Of a stretch of 64,000 nucleotides of DNA, positions 12,101-21,700 are shown in pieces. Source of the stretch: Amia ocellicauda. Taxonomy: Eukaryota; Chordata; Actinopteri; Amiiformes; Amiidae. The position numbers were made by a program, and so were the translations under genes. Positions within the stretch are counted from its first letter, which is position 1. Each line of letters opens with the position of its first letter. The notes beneath the pieces are model-generated. The model did no database searches. It was not told the DNA's origin and worked only from the letters and a program-made list of their open reading frames with translations. The stretch spans positions 986,001-1,050,000 of the forward strand of contig NC_089863.1 in the NCBI RefSeq assembly GCF_036373705.1. Direction: 5' to 3'.

Positions 12101-12676
12101 CTCTCCTCTGTGCTCGTCTGTGCAGGAGGGTGTGTGGCACTGGAGTGATGGGACCAAATGGGACTTCACCAAGTGGAATGGTGGAGAGCCCAACAACCTT
12201 AATATTGAAAACTGCCTGCATATGGACTTTCCAGGTAAGAATCTCCTCTGCGAAAGATTCAGATGCGAGCTTTATCTTGCTGCTCCTTCAGACTGTGTCC
12301 TGAAGAGCCCCAGAGCCACGGCCTCACTGTCCTGGCTGGGTACACTGTGCCATCCCTGCACACTTCTCTGCCCAATGAAGAATCCAGACAGGGCAGAAAG
12401 GTGTGCCCTACAAACTATTCAGAATCACACTTATATTAAATTAAAACAGTATGAATGCAATACCAATAACTTGGTAGTAACTGTGTTCTGTGAATTCTGT
12501 GTCACTGCAGTGGCTGTACAGACTGTTTCTACAGTGCTGTATTCAGTGTCGGGAGTCACAGCCAGCAATGCTCAGCTTAATCTGTCTCCTGTGCTCTTTC
12601 AGCTGGAATGACTGGAAACTGGAATGACATAGCATGTGGCAATCAATACGCATTCATCTGTGTCTTGAGAGCTTGA
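9111..12676 (+). CDS. Secreted single-domain C-type lectin (fish ladderlectin/nattectin-like)
   Basis: Five coding exons: 9121-9181 (exon from 9111), 11214-11335, 11477-11611, 12126-12234, 12603-12676. All have GT..AG borders and consistent phases, giving 166 residues. Residues 1-20 are a signal peptide starting MALLQMSALLCTVLALSV with a perfect Kozak GCCATGG. The C-type lectin domain follows: CAHGWTSFKNRCYQYFS, then NLASVHSEEEHTFL, WIGG, the EPN motif in WNGGEPNNLN, and WND in NWNDIACGNQYAFICV. EPN plus WND is the calcium site of mannose-type binders by family knowledge. No membrane segment is seen, so it is secreted. A poly(A) signal lies at 12818. Its likely role is soluble glycan recognition in mucosa or serum; the actual ligand is unknown. 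Confidence 0.85.
9310..11140. other. Large lectin intron with degenerate CT-rich repeats
   Basis: Contains at least three diverged copies of a segment with the core TTGCC(A/G)CTGCAAGCATCCTACC: near 9927, near 10132, and a weaker one near 10297. Copies are spaced about 165-210 bp. Open frames here show no family match. The origin of the insert is not recognised. Confidence 0.45.
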
Positions 12677-12817
12677 GGTGATGCCAGACCTCAGTGAGAG
12701 AAGGAGGGCAGCAGAGCATCGCTGGGAGGAGCTTTATCACTTTGCCTCACACCTGCAGTTCTAGGGAGTGCGAGTGCCCTGGCATGGGCCTCTCAACCAC
12801 TGTAATTCTGTTTCTTC

Positions 12818-12823
12818 AATAAA
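12818..12823 (+). terminator. Poly(A) signal of the lectin gene
   Basis: AATAAA lies 142 bp after the stop codon of the lectin gene, in the right orientation. Confidence 0.7.
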
Positions 12824-12883
12824 TACTTGCAGCATCACTAGTGAGTCATCTATCTGTGTTCAGGAGTGATGTGAGAAAGTGTG

Positions 12884-13312
12884 TTTGTGAGCGTGTGTCT
12901 GTATCACTCTGCAGATCCGTGCATGTGTGAATGTGTGAATGTGTGTGTGTGTGTGTCTGTTTGTCTGTGCGTGTGTGCGTGTGTGTGCGTGCGTGTGTAT
13001 GTGTGTGTGTGTGCGTGCGTGTGTGTGTGTGTGTGTGAGTGCGTGCGTGCGTGTGTGTGAGTGTGTGAGTGCGTGTGTGTGAGTGCGTGTGTGTGTCTGT
13101 GCGTGCGTGTGTGTGGGTGCGTGTGTGTGAGTGCGTGTGTATGTGTGTGTGTGTGTCTGTGTGTGTGTGAGTGCGTGTGTATGTGTGTGTGTGTGTCTGT
13201 GCGTGCGTGTGTGTGAGTGCGTGCGTGCGTGTGTGTGTGTGTGCGTGTGTGCGTGTGTGCGTGTGTGCGTGTGTGCGTGCGTGTGTGCGTGTGTGTGTGT
13301 GTGTGTGTGTGA
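12884..13312. repeat. Compound (GT)n microsatellite, about 430 bp
   Basis: An uninterrupted run of GT dinucleotides mixed with GCGT, GAGT and CTGT variants and short higher-order repeats, right after the lectin 3' end. Open frames in it are repeat artefacts. Confidence 0.95.
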
Positions 13313-13446
13313 CGAGAGCTCAATTTGTTATTATTAGTTGTGATGTACCGTCACATGGCTGAACTTTAACACAGGTCGATATAGATGTACATTTCTCAAT
13401 TGTAAATACATTTTTAAATATCATAAATAAATACGAAGTACTTATA

Positions 13447-13449
<3 letters not shown>

Positions 13450-13478
<29 letters not shown>
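13450..13478. repeat. (TA)n microsatellite
   Basis: A pure TA dinucleotide run of about 28 bp. Confidence 0.9.
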
Positions 13479-13480
<2 letters not shown>

Positions 13481-13786
13481 ATTCTGATCCAGGTGCTGAG
13501 AGTAAGAAGGAGAAGGACTTGTAAATATTTGTAAATACTTGTATTGTTTATTGTCATGTTTAAGGTCAGGGCCCTGTTCCTCGTAGCTGGCTAACTAAGA
13601 TAACGTATTGTAAAGAGCGCACAGTCGTTGTATGTGTGAATGACACTAGCCGGGTTTCTACTATGGCTCTTCTTGATGTTATTGATCAGCAATGTGGATC
13701 TGTGAAAGTCTATGCCCCAAAGGCCTGATGAATATGAGCTTAGTGTAGTGAGCGCTGAAGTGGTGGATGCTTTATTGTTTGGTCTA

Positions 13787-14627
13787 CACTACAGGTCAAA
13801 AGTTTTAGCACACCTACATTTTTCCAGTTTTATTGAAATTTACCACAGTTTAATGTCTCAATGTACTCTGAAATTAAAGAATAGAACAAATAAACAATTG
13901 CAAATAAAAAAGGAATCGGTTTATATAACAAAATGTAACCCCTTAAGTTGACAGACCCCTCTGGTTCCCTTAAAAGGCACCAAATCCGTGTTCTTCTCTT
14001 TAATCCCATGTGTACTCTTCACTGTTGTGTTGTTTGCCAAGTGTTTGGTATCTTATGAAAGCTGAGACTCAGCTTTCTAATGATGTAAAGCATTCTCTGA
14101 TGTGAAAAATGGGGTGGGTGGGGGACATTCTGAAATGGGGGGCTGGGGGGATACTTGGTCTGAGTAGGAATACACAATCTCAGAAAATATTGACAATCAT
14201 GACATATTCTGGAACCAGACAGTCTACTGATCAAAACAAGACCATCCACGTTTTGGTAGAAGAAACACACACCCGTAGAGAGCTCAACATGTCAGGATGG
14301 AAAACTCTGTTTACAGTGAACTAATACATGATTTTACATAACTGGTAGCCAAGAGAATAAGCTTTCAAACGATGTGCGCATTGTAGGAATACAGTGTCAC
14401 TTCTATGCACAGGAGCTGCGTCACACTGCCAAACAATGCTTAAGAGGGTGTAGTAACACAGTATATAACTCTGAAATGTACATTATTTATCGTTTTTGGA
14501 AACCTAAACTTTTTTTTAACCTCTGGCAGTTTACAGCTTACCTTTGTACCATTTCAGGTTATTTAACTGCTTAAATTTCAATAAAACCTGGAGAAATGGA
14601 TGTATCTAAAACTTTTGACCGGTAGTG
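13787..14627 (+). mobile_element. 841-bp non-autonomous Tc1/mariner-like element, copy 1
   Basis: It begins CACTACAGGTCAAAAGTTTT and ends in the inverted form AAAACTTTTGACCGGTAGTG. TA is present on both sides (13785-13786 and 14628-14629), the target duplication of Tc1/mariner elements. A second copy of exactly the same length is at 50291-51131 and a broken third is at 28456-28600. No transposase is encoded; the short open frame at 14109-14324 is shared by copies but has no recognised family. Confidence 0.8.
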
Positions 14628-14771
14628 TAGACCAATGTCTGTCACCACTAATTGTTTTAGTTTCTATCGCAGCTGCAGGGTACTAAGCACAGCTTCCTAT
14701 TTAAGAAAAAAAAAATTGTCACCCCACAAAAATAAATAAATACATGTTATGTCATTAAAAGATACAAATAA

Positions 14772-15105
14772 TAATCAAATGAATCCATCCATCTTCAAAA
14801 CCACTCATCCTGGTGAGGGTTGCAGGGAAGCCAGAGCTGATCTCAGCAGGCACAGTGTGCAAGGCAAGAATACACCCAGGACAGGATGCCAGTCCATCAC
14901 AGGGCAACACACAGACAGACCAATTAACCTGCATGTCTTTGGACAGTGGGAGGAAACCAGAGTGCCTGAAGAAGACCCTCACAGACACAGGGAGAACATG
15001 CAAAGTCCACACAGACAGACCCCTGAGACGAGACTTGAACCCAGGACCCCAGAGGTGTGAGGTAGCAGCGTTAACCACCACAACACCGTGCCACCCATCA
15101 AATGA
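14772..15105 (-). repeat. Fish dispersed LINE/SINE 3' repeat
   Basis: Contains the block TGCATGTCTTTGGACAGTGG, then GGAGGAAACCAGAG and GAACATGCAAAGTCCACACAG, a signature I recognise from very common fish interspersed repeats. On the minus strand it ends in GGAT repeats. No coding capacity. Confidence 0.7.
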
Positions 15106-15354
15106 ATCATATAAGCTTAATGACTACAGATATTGTAAGATGTCATTTTTAATATCAACTCACCTTAATCTGTGTTGAGTTGTATTGCCATTGAAGTTGT
15201 GAACTACAGTTCAACTAATCAGTCATAGGTGAGTCTGACTGCAGTGAAGACATGGGCAAACTGCAGTCATCTCAGCCTGTAGGACATCTCCAGTCCCAGA
15301 TTAGTTTATATGATATTGTATAATATGGAAAGGCAGAGGGCAGGGTGTCTTTAC

Positions 15355-16821
15355 CTGAGTTGACACTGAGGAACACAGGGACTAGTTTATCTCTGAAGGG
15401 TATTTTGCCATCTATTGCACACCAGTACCAGCCTTCGTCCTCGGCTCTGAGGTCCCTGACAGTGATGGTGAACTCTCTCATCTCTGATTGAAGTCCTGCC
15501 TCCAGTGTGTTGGGAATCGGTGCTCACAACCGGGCTGCAGTGTTTTTGTTTGGCTCCTTGACACCAGTACTTTGTGTGAGTCTCATAGTATGAAGAATAG
15601 GAGCAGCGGATCGTTGTCTCGCCAGATAGCTGTCCAGTGATGTTCCCAGGACCCTGAAGGTCTGGTGTGGAAATTGTAATTTGTAATGCATTTCAGCCGA
15701 TAGAAGAAGACAATCCTTACCTGTTCTCAAGAACAGTATGATCATTTACTGGTGTATCTAACCACCTATGAGATTATTTATTCTGCTGATGGGATACTCA
15801 GTATTAAATAGCAGGACATTCATTTTTATTGATGGTATTTGAAGGTATAGAGACTCTGAATGAGCAATTATTCTCTATCAAGACAAGAGGATCATATTAA
15901 ATGCACCAGTGAGTACAGTTTCGGTTTACCTCTGTTGATGTTGACGTGCACAGCAGCACCATCATCACTTGTCAGTATTTCTGGTCTTGCCATCCCACAC
16001 CAGTACCAGCCTTCATCCTCCGGTCTCAGATCCCTCATAGTGATGAGAGCGTTCCCCTTGACTGATCCTCACTGAGGGAAACCCTGCTGTCTGTCACAGA
16101 GCCGCCAGTCTTCGCCAGTGTTGTACAAGCAGTGTGGTATGATCCTCTACACCAGTACTTCACATGCTGTCTGTAGGCTTCATCATATCCACACAGTACA
16201 GTCACTGTGCCGTGAACCCAACTGCTCACCTGCTCTGGACCCCATATTGACCCAGAATGGGCACCTGAGAGGCAAAGCACACAGATCACAAACCTCACCA
16301 AACGTTAGACAATGATAAACACAAACACCCTGATTATAGCTGAGGATCCATGAACACATTCCTGAATGAGACTCAGGTACATTATATTGTATAATATAAT
16401 TGTATAATGTATGAGAAATTACACTCAGCAAATTGAAAGTGACAGATATAGTTGCACTTTCAGTTTGTAAAGTCACAAGTAAGTGTCCTGTTACTATTTG
16501 CTTCATAACCAGCTGTTCTGAAAACCAGCCGATTAATTTATTGTTCGTCAAGCACTTTGATGCAGCTGGATCTCCAGCCGGTACGAATGTGAGTCTCTAA
16601 GTGCCGTCTGTGCGACTGAATCACACTAGAGCTGTCAGAGCAGAAACCAGCTCAACTCCCCTGTGTGGAGACTGAAAGCCTGAGGTCGCCACCAAGCCGT
16701 GCTGTTGTCCTGTCCTCTGATACACAGTGTCCTGTGACGTGTGAAAGCCCATATTGAGAGTCCAGCGCAGTGAGACGCTGTCTTAACCTGACAGGATCGC
16801 CTTGATGATCAGGAGCTGCAT
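15355..16821 (-). pseudogene. Polymeric-Ig-receptor/CD300-like receptor gene, two V domains, both frameshifted
   Basis: Proposed minus-strand exons are signal 16821-16788 (starting MQLLIIKAILSG; weak), V1 16264-15930 and V2 15661-15355, each with GT..AG borders and phase 1. V1 shows the family pattern VTVLCGYDE, KYWCRG and, after a break, LRPEDEGWYWCG. V2 shows TIRCSYSSYY, KYWCQGA and LRAEDEGWYWCAI. These are CMRF35/pIgR V-set hallmarks. In V1 the frame is lost in a GGGG run (about 16055-16058). In V2 it is lost in a GAGAGAG run (about 15475-15482). No transmembrane or tail exon was found downstream. It could be a young pseudogene or an intact gene with consensus errors. Type I membrane receptor role from family knowledge. 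Confidence 0.65.
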
Positions 16822-16899
16822 CGCCGGTGGAGAGGAGAGATCTGCAGAGGCCGTTGTGTCCAGAGGCGAGTCTACAGTCTGAAGGGACCTAGGCAGAAA

Positions 16900-18290
16900 G
16901 CCCCATCTTCTCTTTCCATAACCCTTTTAACTGATGTTCATCACCATTATATTCCCAAAACCCCCATTAAATAATCAAATGTCAAAATGCATTGACACGA
17001 TCAGTTTTATTTCCACATTGGTTAAGAGTACAAACATAAAATAAAATGTGTTAACATAGCAGACAAAACAGGACACTAAAATAATTGTAAAAAAAAAAAA
17101 CTTAAAGCAAATGTAAGTAAAGCAAGTGCTAAGCAAAGTTATCAAACTATTGTATTAACTGCAGCTTTGCAAGGGTCAGGCTACTGAGACAGCAGATAAC
17201 ACTGGCTACATTAGCTACAGCCCTTAAAACACAACCCCCACTGCTAATGTACTTTTTGGGCTTTCTGTGAAAGGGGTGCTTGCAGGTCGTTGCAACAGTA
17301 GTTAGGAGGGGGAGGGAATCCAGGGGTTTAATTTAGACGGTACTGTCAATGCTGTGGATTCAATTTGGTTGCTTCTTGGGGGCCCCAGACAGTTGCCTGC
17401 CTGGCCTGTCCTGACGCGTCGCCTCTGCTGATGAGCCCCAGTGAGAGACATGTCGGGGGTGCTGTTCCTGTCCAGGGCTGCGCAGGGCTGCTGCTCTGTG
17501 TCTGTGGATCCTCTGCAGGCTCCTCCAGGCTGCGCTCATTCGGGCTGTTTCAATGGGATCAGCCTGAGGAGGTTAGAGTGCTGCTCTGCTGTGCTGATGG
17601 GACACAGGCCTCCCTCCTCACGTCCACAGCTGGGCTGCTGCGCAGCCGTCTCTGCCGCTCCCTTGCTTGCCCATTGACAAGCGTGCCTCCAATGTACTGG
17701 AGCCTGTCTCTTTCATCACAGACCAACCACAGGTCAGCGCTCCTTTAACCGTGTCCAGGGTTACAGAGCCCGTTTACTAAGCACTGAACAGCAGTATTTA
17801 TTACAAACTGATTATTCACCCCAAACACAGGGATTCTGACACAACTGTCTGTCCGGTGACAGCGAGTGTCTAATCAGCCTCTAAACTAAACAAGTTTTGA
17901 TCCCTGAGAAACTTCTCACGTCTCAAGAGGCAGCTGTGTGCAGTTCCTGAAGAGATCATTTCAGGACCTGTGAGTTTTACACAAACGTTTCAGTTCCACG
18001 CACAGCACAGTGCAGCGGATTCACTTCTGAAACCTGACAAGACTTTGAAGCACGGAGTGTCATGGTGTGTGTAGATCTGTCTTGAACTCGCCGTGCTGTG
18101 TGAGCGATGGCCGGGCCATGTGGACGAGGCATCGGACCCGCCCTCCCTCCCCGGTGTCGAATAGCCAGGCAGTTTGCTGCAAAGCTGGTGTTTGGTGAGG
18201 ACGCAGGGATGAGAAGAGATGAATGCTGGGAAAGTAGGATTTTCTGTATTTAAGCATGGCGAGGGTGGGATTAGGGTTCAGACTCCTCTC
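16900..18290. other. Intergenic stretch, nothing recognised
   Basis: AT-rich to about 17280, then GC-richer with open frames on the plus strand (17365-17748) that match no family I know. It lies between the pIgR-like gene and the 3' end of Siglec A. Confidence 0.4.
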
Positions 18291-18298
18291 CCAACATT

Positions 18299-18304
18299 TT
18301 TATT
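18299..18304 (-). terminator. Poly(A) signal of Siglec A
   Basis: TTTATT on the plus strand reads AATAAA on the minus strand, about 230 bases after the stop codon of the Siglec A tail exon. Confidence 0.55.
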
Positions 18305-18532
18305 TACAGCTCCAAGTGTGTCGGGTCCAGATGTGGGTGCCCATCACTCTGTTGGCCTCTTCAGCACACTGTAGACAACTGAGGGATCGTCTGGTTCGGC
18401 CCTTCATGGGGAACAAATATCAATAAATACTTAATTAACAACCTGAAAATGAAAGGGCTTTGATATTAGTTTCATTCAGCGATGCATGCAGAGAGTGACA
18501 TTTCATTATTAACTGTCCCCTAGATCTGAGCC

Positions 18533-18793
18533 TCAGTTGACAGTTACAGATGCGTCAGTGTCTTCCTCTTCGACAAGCTGCGATTCTTCCAGTGCAGATC
18601 CAGCGCTAGAGCAGACAGACGGGCCCTGATGGCGACAGAGAGAGCTGGAGACTTGCCTAGCTGTTGTCTTTGACTGGAAGAAAATGGTGGTGTAGTTGAG
18701 GTCGTCCCACCCCTGTGCTGGAGCGCTGGGGTCCTGTCCTCTCTGTGGGGTGTCTGATGGGCCCACAATGCTGTATATGGCCCCTGTAGCTTC
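18533..18793 (-). CDS. Siglec A terminal cytoplasmic exon with ITIM
   Basis: The acceptor CACAG at 18794-18798 joins in phase 0 to exon 7. About 86 residues carry EATGAIYSIVG and DDLNYTTIFFQS, then a serine-rich and acidic end before TGA at 18533-18535. LNYTTI fits the (I/V/L/S)xYxx(L/V/I) ITIM rule. IYSIV has alanine at -2 and fits only loosely. This exon has no counterpart in Siglec B. Confidence 0.75.
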   Translation of the reverse strand, partial: EATGAIYSIVGPSDTPQRGQDPSAPAQGWDDLNYTTIFFQSKTTARQVSSSLCRHQGPSVCSSAGSALEESQLVEEEDTDASVTVN

Positions 18794-21700
18794 CTGTGTA
18801 GAGGTGGACACAGGGACACAGTGAGTCACTGCTCTGCCACTCTGTGTCTCTGAAGAGTGGGGTCCTGTGCCCATGTGCTGCGGCTATAGTTTTCCTCCAG
18901 TGTCCTCAATGCCTGTAAGTCAGTTTAACTCACAATATGGATCTGCGACCTCAATATTAGTCAGTATGTAAATATATCACAGGACAGTAAAAGTTTACTG
19001 GTATATTAGCAGACTTCATATTCATATTAAATCTGTTGTTTAATTGTCAGTGTCTGTACCTTCACTGGAGTCCCTGTGTCTCTGTTGCTCTCCTCTGCAG
19101 ATGGACCAGCCTTCCTCCTTTGGAGCAAACAAGACACACAGAGCAGAGTAAGTAAGTCTCTCTGTCAGCTCTTCTTTTTACACACCGTAAACCTCCCCTT
19201 TAATATGTCCTGACTGTAACAGTTCACAAGATGTCAAGAAACAACAAGACCAGCGTCCCTTCATCTCACAGTCCACGGCACTTTCTGAGACACACAGCTG
19301 TATTCTGTATTGGCAGTTCAGAAGATACAAACTCACACTCATGCAGAGCTGAACCCACTGACCTTCTGACACAGATGAGAATCACTGCAGTGACAATACA
19401 GACGCACAGCGCACTCCCCAGGACAGCTGCCAGCACTGTCTCCCACTCGGCTGGAGCTCAGAGTCAGAGTAAAAACAGCATCAAATGACATTTTCAGCAG
19501 AGGGACTGAACTGCTTGTGTTGATGCGAAAGACACATATTATTAGATTACTGACACTGACTTTAAATGCCTTAAAGTAATGAACACAGTAAACCAGCCTT
19601 CAGAGCAGTGTGTGTAATCCCTCAGGTTCTTAATTAACCAGTGAGTCGGGATTTTAACACAGACTGATCTGACAGTTTCCACTGAATGCCACGCTCATGT
19701 CTCTGTGTGTAATACGCACTGTACCTGTTATAGTGAGAGGCACAGCTGTGGAGTTGTGCGCTCCATGTTTATTCTGTGCTTCACAGTAGTACTGCCCACT
19801 GTCTCCAGAGCTAAAATTAGAAATGTTCAAACTCTGCCCTGATCCTTTCTCCCAGACAGCCGCTCCACTGCTCTGAAACCAGGAGTATCTCTGCACTGGT
19901 GGGTTTGCATTGCTGCTGCAGGTCAGGGTGACAGGACTGCCTTCCACTATTTCACCAGAGGGGCTGACGGACACTGAGGTGTTCTTTGGGGCGTCTGGAA
20001 GAGAGAGCAGTCTGTGATCATTCAGGGTTTGACTGAACAGAGTGTCCTGGCAGTGAAGCCCCATAGTGCTCAGGAGCTCAGAGAGAAGGATGACGGTCCT
20101 GGAGGTCCTGGGTTTGAGTCCCAGCTGGATAACTGGACACTGAGTGACCCCAGGGAGGTCACTGACCCCTCTGACCTTCAGTGATATCAGATGAGAAGAA
20201 AATATACTCACACTGTACGTCCACAGTCACAGCTGTAGATGTGTGGTTTCCAATCCTGTTCTGTGCTTCACAGTAGTACTGCCCACTGTCTCCAGAGCTG
20301 ATATTAGCAAAGAATAAACTCTGTTTTCTCTCCAGCATATCACTGCTCTTAAACCAGGAGTATCTCTGCACTGGTGGGTTTGCATTGCTGTGGCAGGTCA
20401 GGGTGACAGGACTGCCTTCCACTATTTCACCAGAGGGGCTGACGGACACCGAGGTGCTCTTTGGGGCGTCTGGAAGAAAAAGCGATCGACTGTTCAGTTT
20501 TTTTTCACTTTCTTAGCAGTGGATAAATATTAAACATATAAAACATAAGCTTTTAAGCGCTTCACTGATGGGAGAATGTGCCCCACTACTAAATGCACCA
20601 TTTGTCTTTGACCGAAATCAATTATTATGTATGGGGAATTTAGATGCACTGTTTTTAACTTATCAATTGTGATGCGTGTGCACGTTTGTCCTGAAAACTC
20701 ATGTGAATCAGGTTTGTGGCCAATAAAACACGGCCCCAGAGAAGGACATGGCCAATAGCAAATATTCAAGTAAATGATACAGAAATTATGAAAACACTGG
20801 AAATAAATCCCATTTCAACATGTAAACCCACATTTCACATGTAAATGCTTCAGAAATAATCGTATATATGTTTAAATACCCGCATTATAAAAGTTTCAGT
20901 TAACTGGTCCAGAGCTGGATGTCCGGGTACCCGAATGTGCCTTGAGCCAGAGACAGCAGATCTGCCCAAAGGGGAAGCTGCCACGAAACACAGTCTGCGG
21001 GGCCACCTGGTCGCAACCAGGAGCACTGTCACTCACTCTCGCCGGATCTTCTCCAGGACCACTGGGAGAGGGGGGATCGGTGGGAATGCATAGAGAAGAT
21101 GGTGCAGCCACTTGTGGGCTAATGTGTCAATCACTAGGGTTCGGGAGTGGTCTCGGACAGAGAACCAAGATGAGACACTCTGAGGGCTGGGTTTGGAAAC
21201 TCCCCCACAAACAGAGCTCTTTACAGCACGCCTGAGTGACCCTCACACAGCTTGCACGATCACGGTGCAGGTGCATTCACTTAATACAGGTCGCTGGAAG
21301 CCTTCTGGGATGCGGCACGAGCGGCGGAGGGGGCGCTCTCTGCTTAGCGCGTGCCTTAGCACTGCCCCTACCAGGAGGAGCACGATGACCCTGGGCTGGC
21401 GGGGGGCGCATGGTGATCTGGTGTCGGAAGTGCGGTGCCCTCTGCCCCTGGATGCCTGGGTGCGAGCCAGAACTGGAGGCGCGGCAAGAGGGTATGCCTC
21501 TGCCAGCTGCCTGGTCTATGTCCCTCTGCTGGATAGAGCGGTTTAACATCTCCTCGACTGACAGCCTGAAGATGAAGCCTGGGGAGATGGTGGCATCCAT
21601 GAGGCAAGTGCGGTCTGCCTTTGGCACTTGTCACTTCTGGGAGATCAAAACAACAACAAGGCTGCCAGGGAGCACCTGCACCGTCTGCGCCACTGCCTGG

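Noticed and set aside
12904-13362. Histidine/threonine- or valine/cysteine-rich frames
   Set aside because: They are translations of the (GT)n microsatellite.
17365-17748. 127-codon plus-strand frame as a gene
   Set aside because: No start context, splice signals or family motifs; the composition is that of GC-richer non-coding DNA.
20242-20449. Extra Siglec C2 domain from a third gene
   Set aside because: It is exon 4 of Siglec A and its phases and order agree with gene B; no third set of exons was seen.
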